This document shows positions 37,201 through 49,200 of a stretch of 64,000 nucleotides of DNA, one piece after another (the stretch's first letter is position 1; each line of letters begins with the position of its first letter). The translations under genes were made by a program, and so were the position numbers. Where the stretch lies: assembly GCA_946902875.1 (NCBI GenBank), contig OX336340.1, forward strand, positions 10,050,066-10,114,065, in the 5' to 3' direction. The notes beneath the pieces are model-generated. The model ran no database searches, was not told the origin of the DNA, and saw only the letters and a list, made by a program, of their open reading frames with translations. The DNA comes from Nematopogon swammerdamellus. Lineage: Eukaryota; Arthropoda; Insecta; Lepidoptera; Adelidae.

Positions 37201-40200
37201 GGATATGATTCCCTTATATTACTAGGTGGTAGGGTGTAACCCACCCGGCTTGATACCACCGCACTGAATGAAAGGTCGGTCGAAACGGCTATGTAAATAG
37301 TTTGTGTTTTACATCCAGTTCAGTGTAGCCGGCACGCCCGAAGGGAAGCACTGACGTGGCACCAATTTCAACCGGTGTTATGGGCTGACATCACGGATGT
37401 TGTAGGTGATGTAGCCAACCGTGTCAGTTTCCAGAAAAAATAAATAAACAATAAACAAACAATGAAGTTTGTTGTGTGTGGGTGAACAGCTCTGGTCGGG
37501 CTACGTGGAGCTGGGCGTGGCGCTGGTGACGGCGGGCGCGCTGCAGCCCGAGCGCTGGGCGGGCCGCGGGCCCGACCGCCACCGTATGCGCGCCGCCGCC
37601 GGCCTTCAAGTGCTGGCTGTGTGGAGCAGGCTCGGTACCTTCACGCGTTTATAACTTGCCTACTTTTTCGAGTCAGGCAGTCAACGTGTAAGTGTCCACT
37701 GCTGGACATACGCCTCTCCAATTTTCCTCCAGTCCTCCCGGCCTTCAGCGGTACGGAACCATTACTTTCCGCCGACGTACTTGATGTCATCGTCCCACCT
37801 GGCCGGTGGACTTCCCACACTCCGTGTTCCTTTCCACGGCCGTCAGTGTAGGACACGGGTTACTCCAACGATCGTCGTCTCTTCGGCTGACGTGCCCATC
37901 CCACTGCCACTTGAGCTTAGCCACCCGGTATTCAATATCGACTACTTTGGTGCGTCGGCTGATTGCCTCGTTACGCACCATATCACGTAGCGATATTCCC
38001 AGCATGGCTCGCTCAATTTTTTCGAGCATCACACTAAACTACTTCAACTGTAGGTCCCTTCTCCTTCTTCCTTTTGTTGAGTTCAGTGTAGCCAACGTAA
38101 CTAAAGATATACACTGGTATTGTATCTAGTTCTGATTTCTATTTAAGGTCTGCAGCCACACTGGTCGTCTTGTGTCCTATATGAAGGACATAGGCTGGGT
38201 GAGTTAGCTGTAGATCAAGGGAGTTTGCATGAAGGTCCCCAAACAAGAGGGATTAGTCGGCAGGCTTAGAGCCAACACCAAAAACAAACAACATCAACAA
38301 CAACATGGTATCTAGTTTCGACACAGTGGCGGGGCAGGACCTAAATTTGATTTGTGCAAGATAAATTTTGCGAGGCCCTCTCTGGTGACACTAGAGGATG
38401 GATTTTATGATTTTGACTGTCTAAATGGATTTCCGCTGCATGAAATTTCGAGGCGCGAGGCCCCTTGGGCCGCGAGGCCGGCGAAGCCGTGGGCGGTCGC
38501 CCATGTCGCCCACGCCTTGCGTCGCCTCTGTTTCGATACAAACAAAGTGTAATGAACCTATATTACTAGACTAGAGAGGTGTTGTAGTCACCAAAAGAAG
38601 TGACTCCCCAAATGTGTGGAAGTGGAAAGTAAGAGTGAGCTCGGTGGTGGGGTGGGGGTGCAGGCGCGGCGCAGCTGCACCTGGTGCCGGGCGCGGTGGG
38701 CGCGCTGCTCGAGATCACGCTGGTGGAGGAGCTGCGGCGCGCGGCGCTCGGCGCGCTCGTGTCCCTCATGGCGGCCGAGCGCGCCGCGACAGGCAGCGCG
38801 CGCCGCACCGAGGCCGCCCTCGTCGACAAGCTCGACTCACTCGTCGCCGACAACAAGGCCGATGAACACTACAGGCAGCTCTTTAACACTATGTGAGTAC
38901 GCTCTACTTTGTGTTCAATATTACGATACTATGCATTGCACAACAATCAAACATTATTACATTTGGTGTAAAGGAAAAAAAAAACAAAACATGTATAACT
39001 AACATAACATATTGACTTTTCATTAGTTACACAACCAACTTTCCCTTTGCAACGATTATACTGAAACTCTTAAGTTCTAGGTGTACACAAAGGTCGACTT
39101 ACCAACACAGCGAATATTTTCCATCCAACCCTTACATTGTGACCATGTGAATCAACACAGTACAAAAGTAGATATAATTGGTTAAGCAGTTGTATGTTTT
39201 GTAAGAACAAACTTCACTGTTCCCACAACTTCACAACATAGTCCTAGCGCGTGCGGTGTAGATAGGAAAATGTAATTGTGTATGTGTTTGTTCATAATTA
39301 TAATATTATGTTAATTATTACATAATGTTAATTATTACATACGGTTGCCTCACACAATGCTAATAAATTGCTGAACATGGAGTGGACTAAACCTCAACAA
39401 AGTAGGCATTACATACAAACTTGAAGTTTAAATTTTTTTCGGAAACTGATTCCATGTGTTCTTTTATTTTTTGTCATTAGAGCTAGCTACTAGAGAGAAA
39501 CATTGTAATGGTTATTCTATGACGTGTTAGTTACTAACTACTATGCAATATAGTAGGGTACAGTAATTAGGTTAATGAGTAATTTCATTTTTGCATCAAC
39601 TGTGCTACTTGATTTTTTCCGGATACTGAAGTGAGCATTAGTTGGCAGAAAGATCTACTGTGCTCAATGTAATATTGATCGTAACTTTTACATACAATTT
39701 TTGTGTATTTTGTCACTTACGTCACTCCACGCACAGTCTTTGGGACATTATTCTCACTGACTTTTAATGTGAACAGTTTACCTTGTGACAGGTTATAATT
39801 TCAAAGTTGTTTACTTAGGTATTATTATTCAATATAAATGAATACAAATGGACAATGGTTTTCTTAAAGTATAACGTACAGAAAGGTGTTTGTTTGAGAG
39901 AGTCATGGAGGCATCATCTACTAGGAATGAGGTATGAGTTCTCTTAGTGTTTCTGTTCTATAGAATCACTCAACTAGTTATTCGTGTGTACTGTTATGAA
40001 TAATGTTTTGTCGTTGCATGCTTCATATTGGGCCACACAGGGAGCACTTGAGCTCTGTGTAAGTATATTTTGAAATATGAAGAAAGTCTTAATTTGTTAT
40101 TAGCAATTTGTTTTAATTTTCACATAAATTATGACATTGTTTTGAAAACTGACGAAGCAATTCCTATTTTCAAAATATGCTTTTCAGCACTAGAATAATT

Positions 40201-43200
40201 CAATAAACAATCAACATTCATCACACTGCGGTGCAGGCAATCTGCCCTTGTTATTTGAGTTTGAGATAATAATGCTATTCTCTAAAATGGGCTGACTATA
40301 TTTCGATTACTTTTGATGTATGCATATTATATTATTATATTATATTATTAATAGGCTAACAGCTATTAGCTGATGCGCCTATATCACAACACTTATTTAG
40401 TTAATATTATATATATGTGTATTTTTGGTTTTTGTTTATTACTTTATTTAGTTTTTTTATTTATTTGATTTTTTTATGATTGTCCAGTTTGTTTTTAAAA
40501 TTATTCACCGAAACAGCATTTAAAACTAAATTGGTTATAAGTAGGTACATTTTTGATTGTGTTTGTCCTAATATTTAGAGTTGGAACAGGCGAATAAGGG
40601 TTAGTAGGAGATGTGGTGTAATGGTGTGCGGTGTGTGGGGGGCAGGCTGATGGAGCGTGTGTGCGGGGAGGGGTGGCGGGAGGCGGGCGCCGCGTTCGTA
40701 GGCTGCGTGACGCGGCTACTGGAGCGCCTGCTGGACTACCGCGCCGTGATGCAGGGCGCCGAGCACAGGGACAAGCGCATGGCCTGCACTGTCAACCTCC
40801 TCGTTAGTGCACCTCTCTTACATACAACTCTACCTACTAGCTGTATTACACTATACTTTTAAATGTTTTTAATTTTAATGTTTTTTTGAAGCGAAGCTCA
40901 CATTCTGGATGGGGACCTAACACAAAAAGTGAAATGTCACGGAAGTTGCAATGCTCGTTGCCAATGAGCGTTGACCTTTATGAGAATTGACATCTATGAG
41001 AGTCTTTTGAAGTGGAACGATTGTGTAAGTTAAAAAAAATATTGCATAGGTGGCGCTATCCCGATCCAAATTAAATTAGGTAATTGGATTTTAAATACAA
41101 AGTGTAAGAATCTTTGCTTTTGTCGGGTGTCCCAAGGCATCACCTTTTAAGGGTTCCGTAGCTAAATGGCAAAAACGGAACCCTTATAATTTCATCTTGT
41201 GCTTCTGTTCGTCTCTCCTCGGACCTCACGCAAGAGAAGCCGACGCACAAACCACTCGCCCACCCGCTGCTTAATATTTGTTTATACGTAACAGAAGACA
41301 GATTAATGGATATCTCCCTTTCAATATAAGTAAAATAACTCAGACCACTGCAGCGTTGTTGTGGTTATTGTTAAGATTTTTATCATAAAACATGGCGCAA
41401 GCCAGCCGTAGCACTACTGCACTTATTGAGAGCAAACATTCCAGCCAACCCCCGCCGCGGAATGAATGTGAAATGTTTATGTAAACATTGTTTGACACAG
41501 AACTTCTACAAGAACGAGATCGATCGCAAGGAGATGTACCTGCGCTACGTGTACCGGCTGCATGACCTCCACATCGCCATAGACAACTTCATCGAGGCCG
41601 GCTGCACGCTGCTGGTGAGTCTACACTAAGCGTACAAATGGACCCTGTCATTGGTCACATTTTGTAAAAGTATTTTTGCATATTTACGAACAACCACCAC
41701 TGTGGGACCACATAGAGCAATAGCGACCGCATCATAACAACAACAAGCGCTTTCGTAGAACTGTCTGGCAATAAGTTACAGCATACACTAAATGACAAAC
41801 TAGGAATTGCATTAATTAGATTAACCTGTTGGGTATACCTACCTCCCCGACTCACATGCCACTTTCGCTGCGCGGAGATTCGGCACTGGGATCGTATCCC
41901 ACATAAACTCGAATATTTCGTAAAATAATGAAGTCAGATCAATAAACTTTATTTGAACTTAAAACCAAGTAAATTATCCACAATGTGAGTGAGTATTCAC
42001 TTATTTAGAAGCTCAGATTTTTGGACTCTAGAAAAACAATAACTACTCGAAATTTTTTCATTTTTTTTTTACCTGAAATTGTCAATTTCCTTTTGCAAAT
42101 AGTATATTAATGTGTAGGTGAAGAAGGCTGCCTCTAAAATGCCATAAAACATACATACATGGAACTTGAATCCAATCCACAAATAAATAAGGAAAAACAA
42201 TATTAGAGTCCGAGTATTTTTTCTTTCTGTTTGTGTGTGGAATTGTTTGAAGGTGTGTTTGATTTCAATGAAAAGGTTTTTAATCATCTATCTAAAGTGC
42301 TCTATCTATCTAATAAATTCACTGAAATAGCACTAGACCAGAATGTGTGACCATATGAACTCTGCTCGGAGACGACGGGAGTCAGGGGGAATAAGAGGTT
42401 TGGTCTCCGCGGAGACGATGTAAGCCCGCCGATTAAAATGCTATTATAAATGATGCAATGTTGCAGCTGTACGCGGAGACGCTGAGCTGGGACAGCGAAC
42501 AGACAGGTTTGGACCCGGAGCACCCCGACACGCCCGAGTGGAGGAGGAAGGAGCAGCTCTACCACCAGGTCCTCCAGTATTTCGACCGGGGCAAGGTTCG
42601 ACCTGACACTAGTAGACCGTTTGCACCATCAATATCATCCTTCAACATTGTATTGGTTGATCCCCAAAAAAAAGTTCCTGAGTGAGAATAGGTGACAGCA
42701 AAGTCTGTTTGTTGAGCACAAGCACGAGAAAGACAACCTAGCTAGATTCCAATGAGAGCGCTCTGATTTATTTCTCATTCAAAAAGGGAATTTTCCTCTT
42801 TGAATGTTTTCGCCAATTGATGGCGATTTAAGGCAGTATGACACGTGCGAGTTAGCCACTTGCTCTTGTATTACATACTCGTACAATAATTGTAAATTAA
42901 AAAATTAAAATTTGTTAGATGGACATCACTACATATTTTATGTACTAACATATTTTTTTTTTATGGAAACTGACACTGTTGGCTACACCACCTACAACAT
43001 CCGTGATGTCAGCCCATAACACCGGGTGAACTTGGTGCCACGTCTGCCGTCAATGTGTATATATGTTAGCTTATAACTCAGTAACAACTCAACCAATTTA
43101 CTTGGGGTTTTGGCCTATGTAATGTGACATATCTCCACCAGGTTATAGACTATAGAGCATCACACAATTATTAATATGAGCTGAGGTGAACACAGTCGGA

Positions 43201-46200
43201 AAAAATCAACCAATTGAGTTAGCTTTCATGCACACTACTCAGCCGATTTACATAGAATCATCATTGACTTTACCGCGAGCGGAGCTGCGGGCACAGCTAG
43301 TCCTAAAGCTAGTTTTTTTTATAGGAAACTGACACGGTTGGCTACATCACCTACAACATCCGTGATGTCAGCCCATAACACCGGGCGAACTTGGTCCCAC
43401 GTCAGTGCTTCCCTTCGGTCGTGCCGGCTACACTGAACTGGACGGAAAACACAAACTATTTACATAGCCGTTTCGACCGACCTTTCATTCAGTGCGGTGG
43501 TACCAACCTGGGCGGGTTAAACCCTACCACCTAGTAATATAAGAAGGGAGTCATATCCCTTAGTCGCCTTTTACGACATGCACTGGGAGAGATGCTGTGG
43601 GGCTATTCTTTTGAAGTACCGGCCCCACACGGTACAATAAATGTATAATAAATGAATACGAATGAGTTAGTTTTTAGTCCCGCACCGTCACTCATATTAA
43701 ATAATGAACTCGGCTTACCGGTGCGATAATGGCGAGCGCATCGCTGTAGGCGGGCTCCTGTCAGTGACGTGCTGGCTGCCGGAGGAGCTAGCTCGTCCTC
43801 TTGAGAAGGGTCCCATAGAGGACTCGAAACGTCGAGCTGCAGCGATGCGCTCGCCATTATTATCGCACCGGTAAGCCGAGTTCATTATTTAATATTGAAT
43901 ATGAATGAGGTTGTTATGCATGTACATATGCTGCAGTGCTGGGAGAAGGGTCTGCCGCTGCTGAAGGAGCTGGCGTCCCTGTACGAGGTGCGGCTGTGCG
44001 ACTACACGCGGCTTGCGCACGTGCTGCGCACACACGCCACCTTCCTCGACTCGGTCGTGCACCAGCTGCGGCCCGAGCCCGAGTACTTCCGCGTCGGCTT
44101 CTACGGCAAGGGCTGCCCGCTCTTCGTGAGGGTACGCGTTCAACTCCACTGTAGATGCTGAAGGAGCTGGCCTCGCTGTACGAGGTGCGGCTGTGCGACT
44201 ACACGCGGCTCGCGCACGTGCTGCGCACACACGCCACCTTCCTCGACTCGTTCGTGCACCAGCTGCGGCCCGAGCCCGAGTACTTCCGCGTCGGCTTCTA
44301 CGGCAAGGGCTGCCCGCTCTTCGTGAGGGTACGCGTTCAACTCCACTGTAGATGCTGAAGGAGCTGGCCTCGCTGTACGAGGTGCGGCTGTGCGACTACA
44401 CGCGGCTCGCGCACGTGCTGCGCACACACGCCACCTTCCTCGACTCGGTCGTGCACCAGTTGCGGCCCGAGCCCGAGTACTTCCGCGTCGGCTTCTACGG
44501 CAAGGGCTGCCCGCTCTTCGTGAGGGTACGCGTTCAACTCCACTGTAGATGCTGAAGGAGCTGGCCTCGCTGTACGAGGTGCGGCTGTGCGACTACACGC
44601 GGCTCGCGCACGTGCTGCGCACACACGCCACCTTCCTCGACTCGGTCGTGCACCAGCTGCGGCCCGAGCCCGAGTACTTCCGCGTCGGCTTCTACGGCAA
44701 AGGCTGCCCGCTCTTCGTGAGGGTACGCGTTCAACTCCACTGTAGATGCTGAAGGAGCTGGCCTCGCTGTACGAGGTGCGGCTGTGCGACTACACGCGGC
44801 TCGCGCACGTGCTGCGCACACACGCCACCTTCCTCGACTCGGTCGTGCACCAGTTGCGGCCCGAGCCCGAGTACTTCCGCGTCGGCTTCTACGGCAAGGG
44901 CTGCCCGCTCTTCGTGAGGGTACGCGTTCAACTCCACTGTAGATGCTGAAGGAGCTGGCCTCGCTGTACGAGGTGCGGCTGTGCGACTACACGCGGCTCG
45001 CGCACGTGCTGCGCACACACGCCACCTTCCTCGACTCGGTCGTGCACCAGCTGCGGCCCGAGCCCGAGTACTTCCGCGTCGGCTTCTACGGCAAGGGCTG
45101 CCCGCTCTTCGTGAGGGTACGCCTTCAACTCCTTTTCATTCTGTACACTGGAGATTTTTTTTAAATTTTTTTTTATGGAAACTGACGGTTGGCAACATCA
45201 CCTACAACATCCGTGATGTCAGCCCATAACACCGGGTGAACTTAGTGCCACGTCAGTGCTTCCCTTCATTGTAGATGCACAAAGTTCGCTCTGTTAGCGA
45301 AGGAAGAGTTGATTAACTCCATTAAACCCACACTTTGCTTTAAAGAATCAAATGTTTTACTAACATTTGCTCCTTTAAAGCAAACATTAATCATGTTTTA
45401 TTGAAAGAAGTTTGGAACCGCATTGGTTTTTTTTTATTCACTTAGAATCTCTTGGCTAAAAGCACTTCTGAATCTGCGTCCGTTTAAAGATTACCTTGTG
45501 TTTTGACAGAACAAGCAGTTTGTGTACCGCGGAGGTGATTATGAACGCATCGGTGCGTTTACACAACGACTGCAGATGGAGTACCCGGCCGCACACATCC
45601 TCATGCGCAACACGCCACCCGACGAGTCCGTCGTCGGTGCCGAGGGACAGTGTGAGTGTCGTTCAACACTTCATTGTGGCATAGTAGTCTAAATATACCT
45701 GCAGTTGTGGTTGTACTATCTATGCCCTACAGGTCGGTTAACTAAAGCTGGCACGTACACAGTACTCACACCAATGCAATTGCCCGCGTGCGAGTGAGAC
45801 GTCGCACTGCATACGCATCACGAAAACCCGGTCTGTCTCACTCGCACGTGGGCAATTGCATTGGTGTGAGTACTGTGTACGTGCCAGCTTTAGTTAACCG
45901 ACCTGTACCATACGGTGCATATTATTATGTGGATGGTCACTCAAACATTTTCTTGCTTCTTTGTAGGTACGGAATCATATCGCTAGCTAACCGGATATAA
46001 AAAAATTAAATGTAGTGACAAGCTCAAGAGTGGTTGTACTGCTAGAAAAATCCATTGGAAATTTAAAACATTGTCCTATGAAGAAGGACTGAAGACTCCC
46101 GTCTGTGCTTCTAAATAAGTTAATCCTCACATCATTTTGTGGGTTTATTGATCTAGCTTCATTATTTTACGAAATATTTGAGTTCATGCCAAGGGCTCCA

Positions 46201-49200
46201 TATGTCGCGTTTTCAATAAAAAATAAATGTTGTGCTCAATGCCGTAACACGGCAAAAAAAGCCTGGAAGTCGGCATCTATCAGCATTTTTGTGGCTTTGG
46301 AATACAAAGGTTAATGTGTGTTTAAAGTACCTGCATAGTCCCGTTCAACGGGCTATTTGTGGTCTGAGTGCGGAGAATGGCCCACCCCCAGGCAAATGCT
46401 CGGAAACTAAATGTCTGTATATGTTGCGTTGCAGACATTCAGATCTGCAATGTGAAGCCGGTGTCGCGGCGGCGGGGCTGGCCGGCCGGCGCCGCCGAGC
46501 AGCTGAAGCGCTTCTACGCGTGCAACGAAGTCTGCACCTTCCTGTGCGACCGTCCCGTGCCCAAACCTCCCATAGACAAAGACAACGAGTTCAAGGTACT
46601 CTCTCACTATGATACTCTTAATAATAAGCCGGATTAAAAAAACATATTATTACCATTTTGTTGCTTATGAGTTGAGAAATCACGTGGAGGTAATGTTATG
46701 CGGTCTATCTGTACAAATCGAATGAATGTTGAGATGATGCAAGACGAATGAAGAACGGATGAGCTGAGCCAAAAGAATGAATATTGTGTTGTGTTACAGA
46801 GCCTGTGGATCGAAAGGACTACGCTCGTGACGGAGAGCACTCTGCCCGGCATCCTGCGCTGGACCGAGGTGACCTCGCGCACCGTCGAGGAGATCACTCC
46901 CGTCGAGGTATCCTCCACACCATCATAAATAACACACCTCTATGTGCAGTTCACATATCCCTTCATTACCTGACATCAGAGGGTCGACTACATGTGATTA
47001 AAGGAAAATAGATAATACGAGTAATCACTCCAATATGCTATTGCAAACTGGACAACCAGCAAGCATTGTTTTTGGAACCATGTTGCAGTCCAGAATCATG
47101 GCATATTTCTCCCTGGTAATTTGGATCATATAGTCAAAAAACCGTTTAAAAACCTACGACATTGGATACTTTCTTATACTTCATGGAAGCTTACAACAGT
47201 ATTTATATCCACGATCGTTCTAAAATAGTTTGACTGAGTGAACTATGATTAAGTATTGTTATTTATAACAGTTTGCTTGCGAGACGATGGAGGCGACCGA
47301 GCGGGAGTTGACCAGCTTGATCTCCCAGTACACCGCTGATCCAACACGAAACATCAATCCCTTCTCCATGAGGTTGCAGGTGTGTATGTGTTTCCCTCAG
47401 AAGAACAAACACCAGCAGTATCACTATCGCTAAACACAATCTGACAGTTTATATTTACATTACATAATAACGAAACATTTTAATCTGTGTGAGTTTTTTA
47501 GCACAAAATGTTGACAAACTGATGTGAAAAAAAAATTTATGGTGCTTTGTAATGTTTCTCCGTCAAATTCTTCATCCAATAATAGAATACGACAGGGTAT
47601 CATTATTCTGTGTGTAACATTACTTTCATTCTTTTTCACAAATTACCTACATACTAGCATAGAGCACAATAGTATACTAAAGATTAACCGCTCACTCGCC
47701 ACTTCCGACTCCGTCAAACGTCGGAGATATTCGCGACCGTGACTTGTTATGCAAGGAAAGAAACATATTTTCGGAAAAAAACAATATTAACACCTGTACC
47801 AAATATGGCAGGGTTGTAATCATTACAGTTCACTAACCTTTCTTTTGATTCCAAATTGTGAGTTGAACATTGCACGAACATTTTATAGTGAGGTTAAGTT
47901 TTTTTTTCGATTTTACACACTCGCGAATGGATAATAACCTCCAATAATAACACATTAACTTCAGAAATGCTATATTCTTTCGAATTTATACACAAACACA
48001 ACAAAGTAATAATAATAATAAGTCTAAAAACACCAATAATCATGTTTATTTGAGACGGCTTGCGCCAAATTTACGCGAACATGACGTCCGACACCAAGTC
48101 TGGAAAACAACTGAAGAAATGGTAATTTTTTTTGTACCGTGTGGGACCGGTACTCTAAAAGAATAGCCCCACTGCATCTCTCCCCGCGTATGTCGTAAAA
48201 GGCGACTAAGGGCGGCGGTCTGCAGACACCCTTGTCGACTTGTGGCTTTCATGGAAGACATAGGCTGGCTGGGGTAGCTGGAGATTGCGGGGTTTTGCAT
48301 GAAGGTCCCCAACCAAGCGGGATTAGTTTGCAGGCCTAGAGCCAACCCCAAACCAAATCAACAACATGGTTAATTTTTTGCTGTAGGCTGGAGCCAAAGT
48401 GAATCAGATCAATTAGGGTATATCTTCACCTTTATTTAGTAGTATAATGAACCTTATCCCAATATTAAAAAAGTGTGTAATTTAATACCGAAATTCGACC
48501 GTCCGACTGTGCCAGCATATGGCACGCAACATTTCGATCACTTTAAAATGCCGTGCCATATGCTGGCACGCGATGGTTAACTGCACTTATGACGGCTTTC
48601 CACAACCTGATATCACGGGCGGCCTTACGTTGCGCTGCGCCACTTCGGGCGTCACCCTCTCCACGGCGCGATGCGCGAGCTGGTGCAAGGCCGCCCGTAA
48701 TATCACGGGCTGTGGGAAGCCAGATTACGGAAGATGGAGAAGTGGGGATAGTCACAATAGTTCTGAAACAGTCGCAGAGACAGTGGGCCCTAACATACAC
48801 GCCCACCCCCCATTTACCAAATAAATAATAACACCGAGTGAAATAGCCTCTGGACAGTTTGTTTCATATAATGTTAGTCTGTGACTTCAATGTTTGTATC
48901 TTATTCATTCTTCTGTGCGTTATAAACATTTCCATTATGTAGGTATATTTTTCTTTTAATCTTATGGAACCAGAAATAGCAGATTAGTCAAACCCTAAAT
49001 AATGATTGTGTTTGTGATTTGTAATAGGGTACTATCGACGCGAACGTCCAAGGCGGTATCAGCAAGTATGAGCAGGCATTCCTCACGGCAGAGTTCAGCG
49101 CAGAGGCGAGCGCGCGCGAGGCGGTCGCGGCGGCGCGCTTGCGCCGTCTGGTGTCCGCGCAGCTCGCCGTCGTGGAGTCCGGCCTCGCCCTGCACGCCCG

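Noticed and set aside
43937..45116. CRISPR array
   Set aside because: Units are 197 bp of exon sequence with 23-nt identical spacers, the reverse of CRISPR logic, and the genome is eukaryotic.
44140..45128. Repeated 95-codon minus-strand frames across the exon-21 array
   Set aside because: They are antisense shadows of the GC-rich mbc exon copies. The plus strand shows clear DHR-2 homology.
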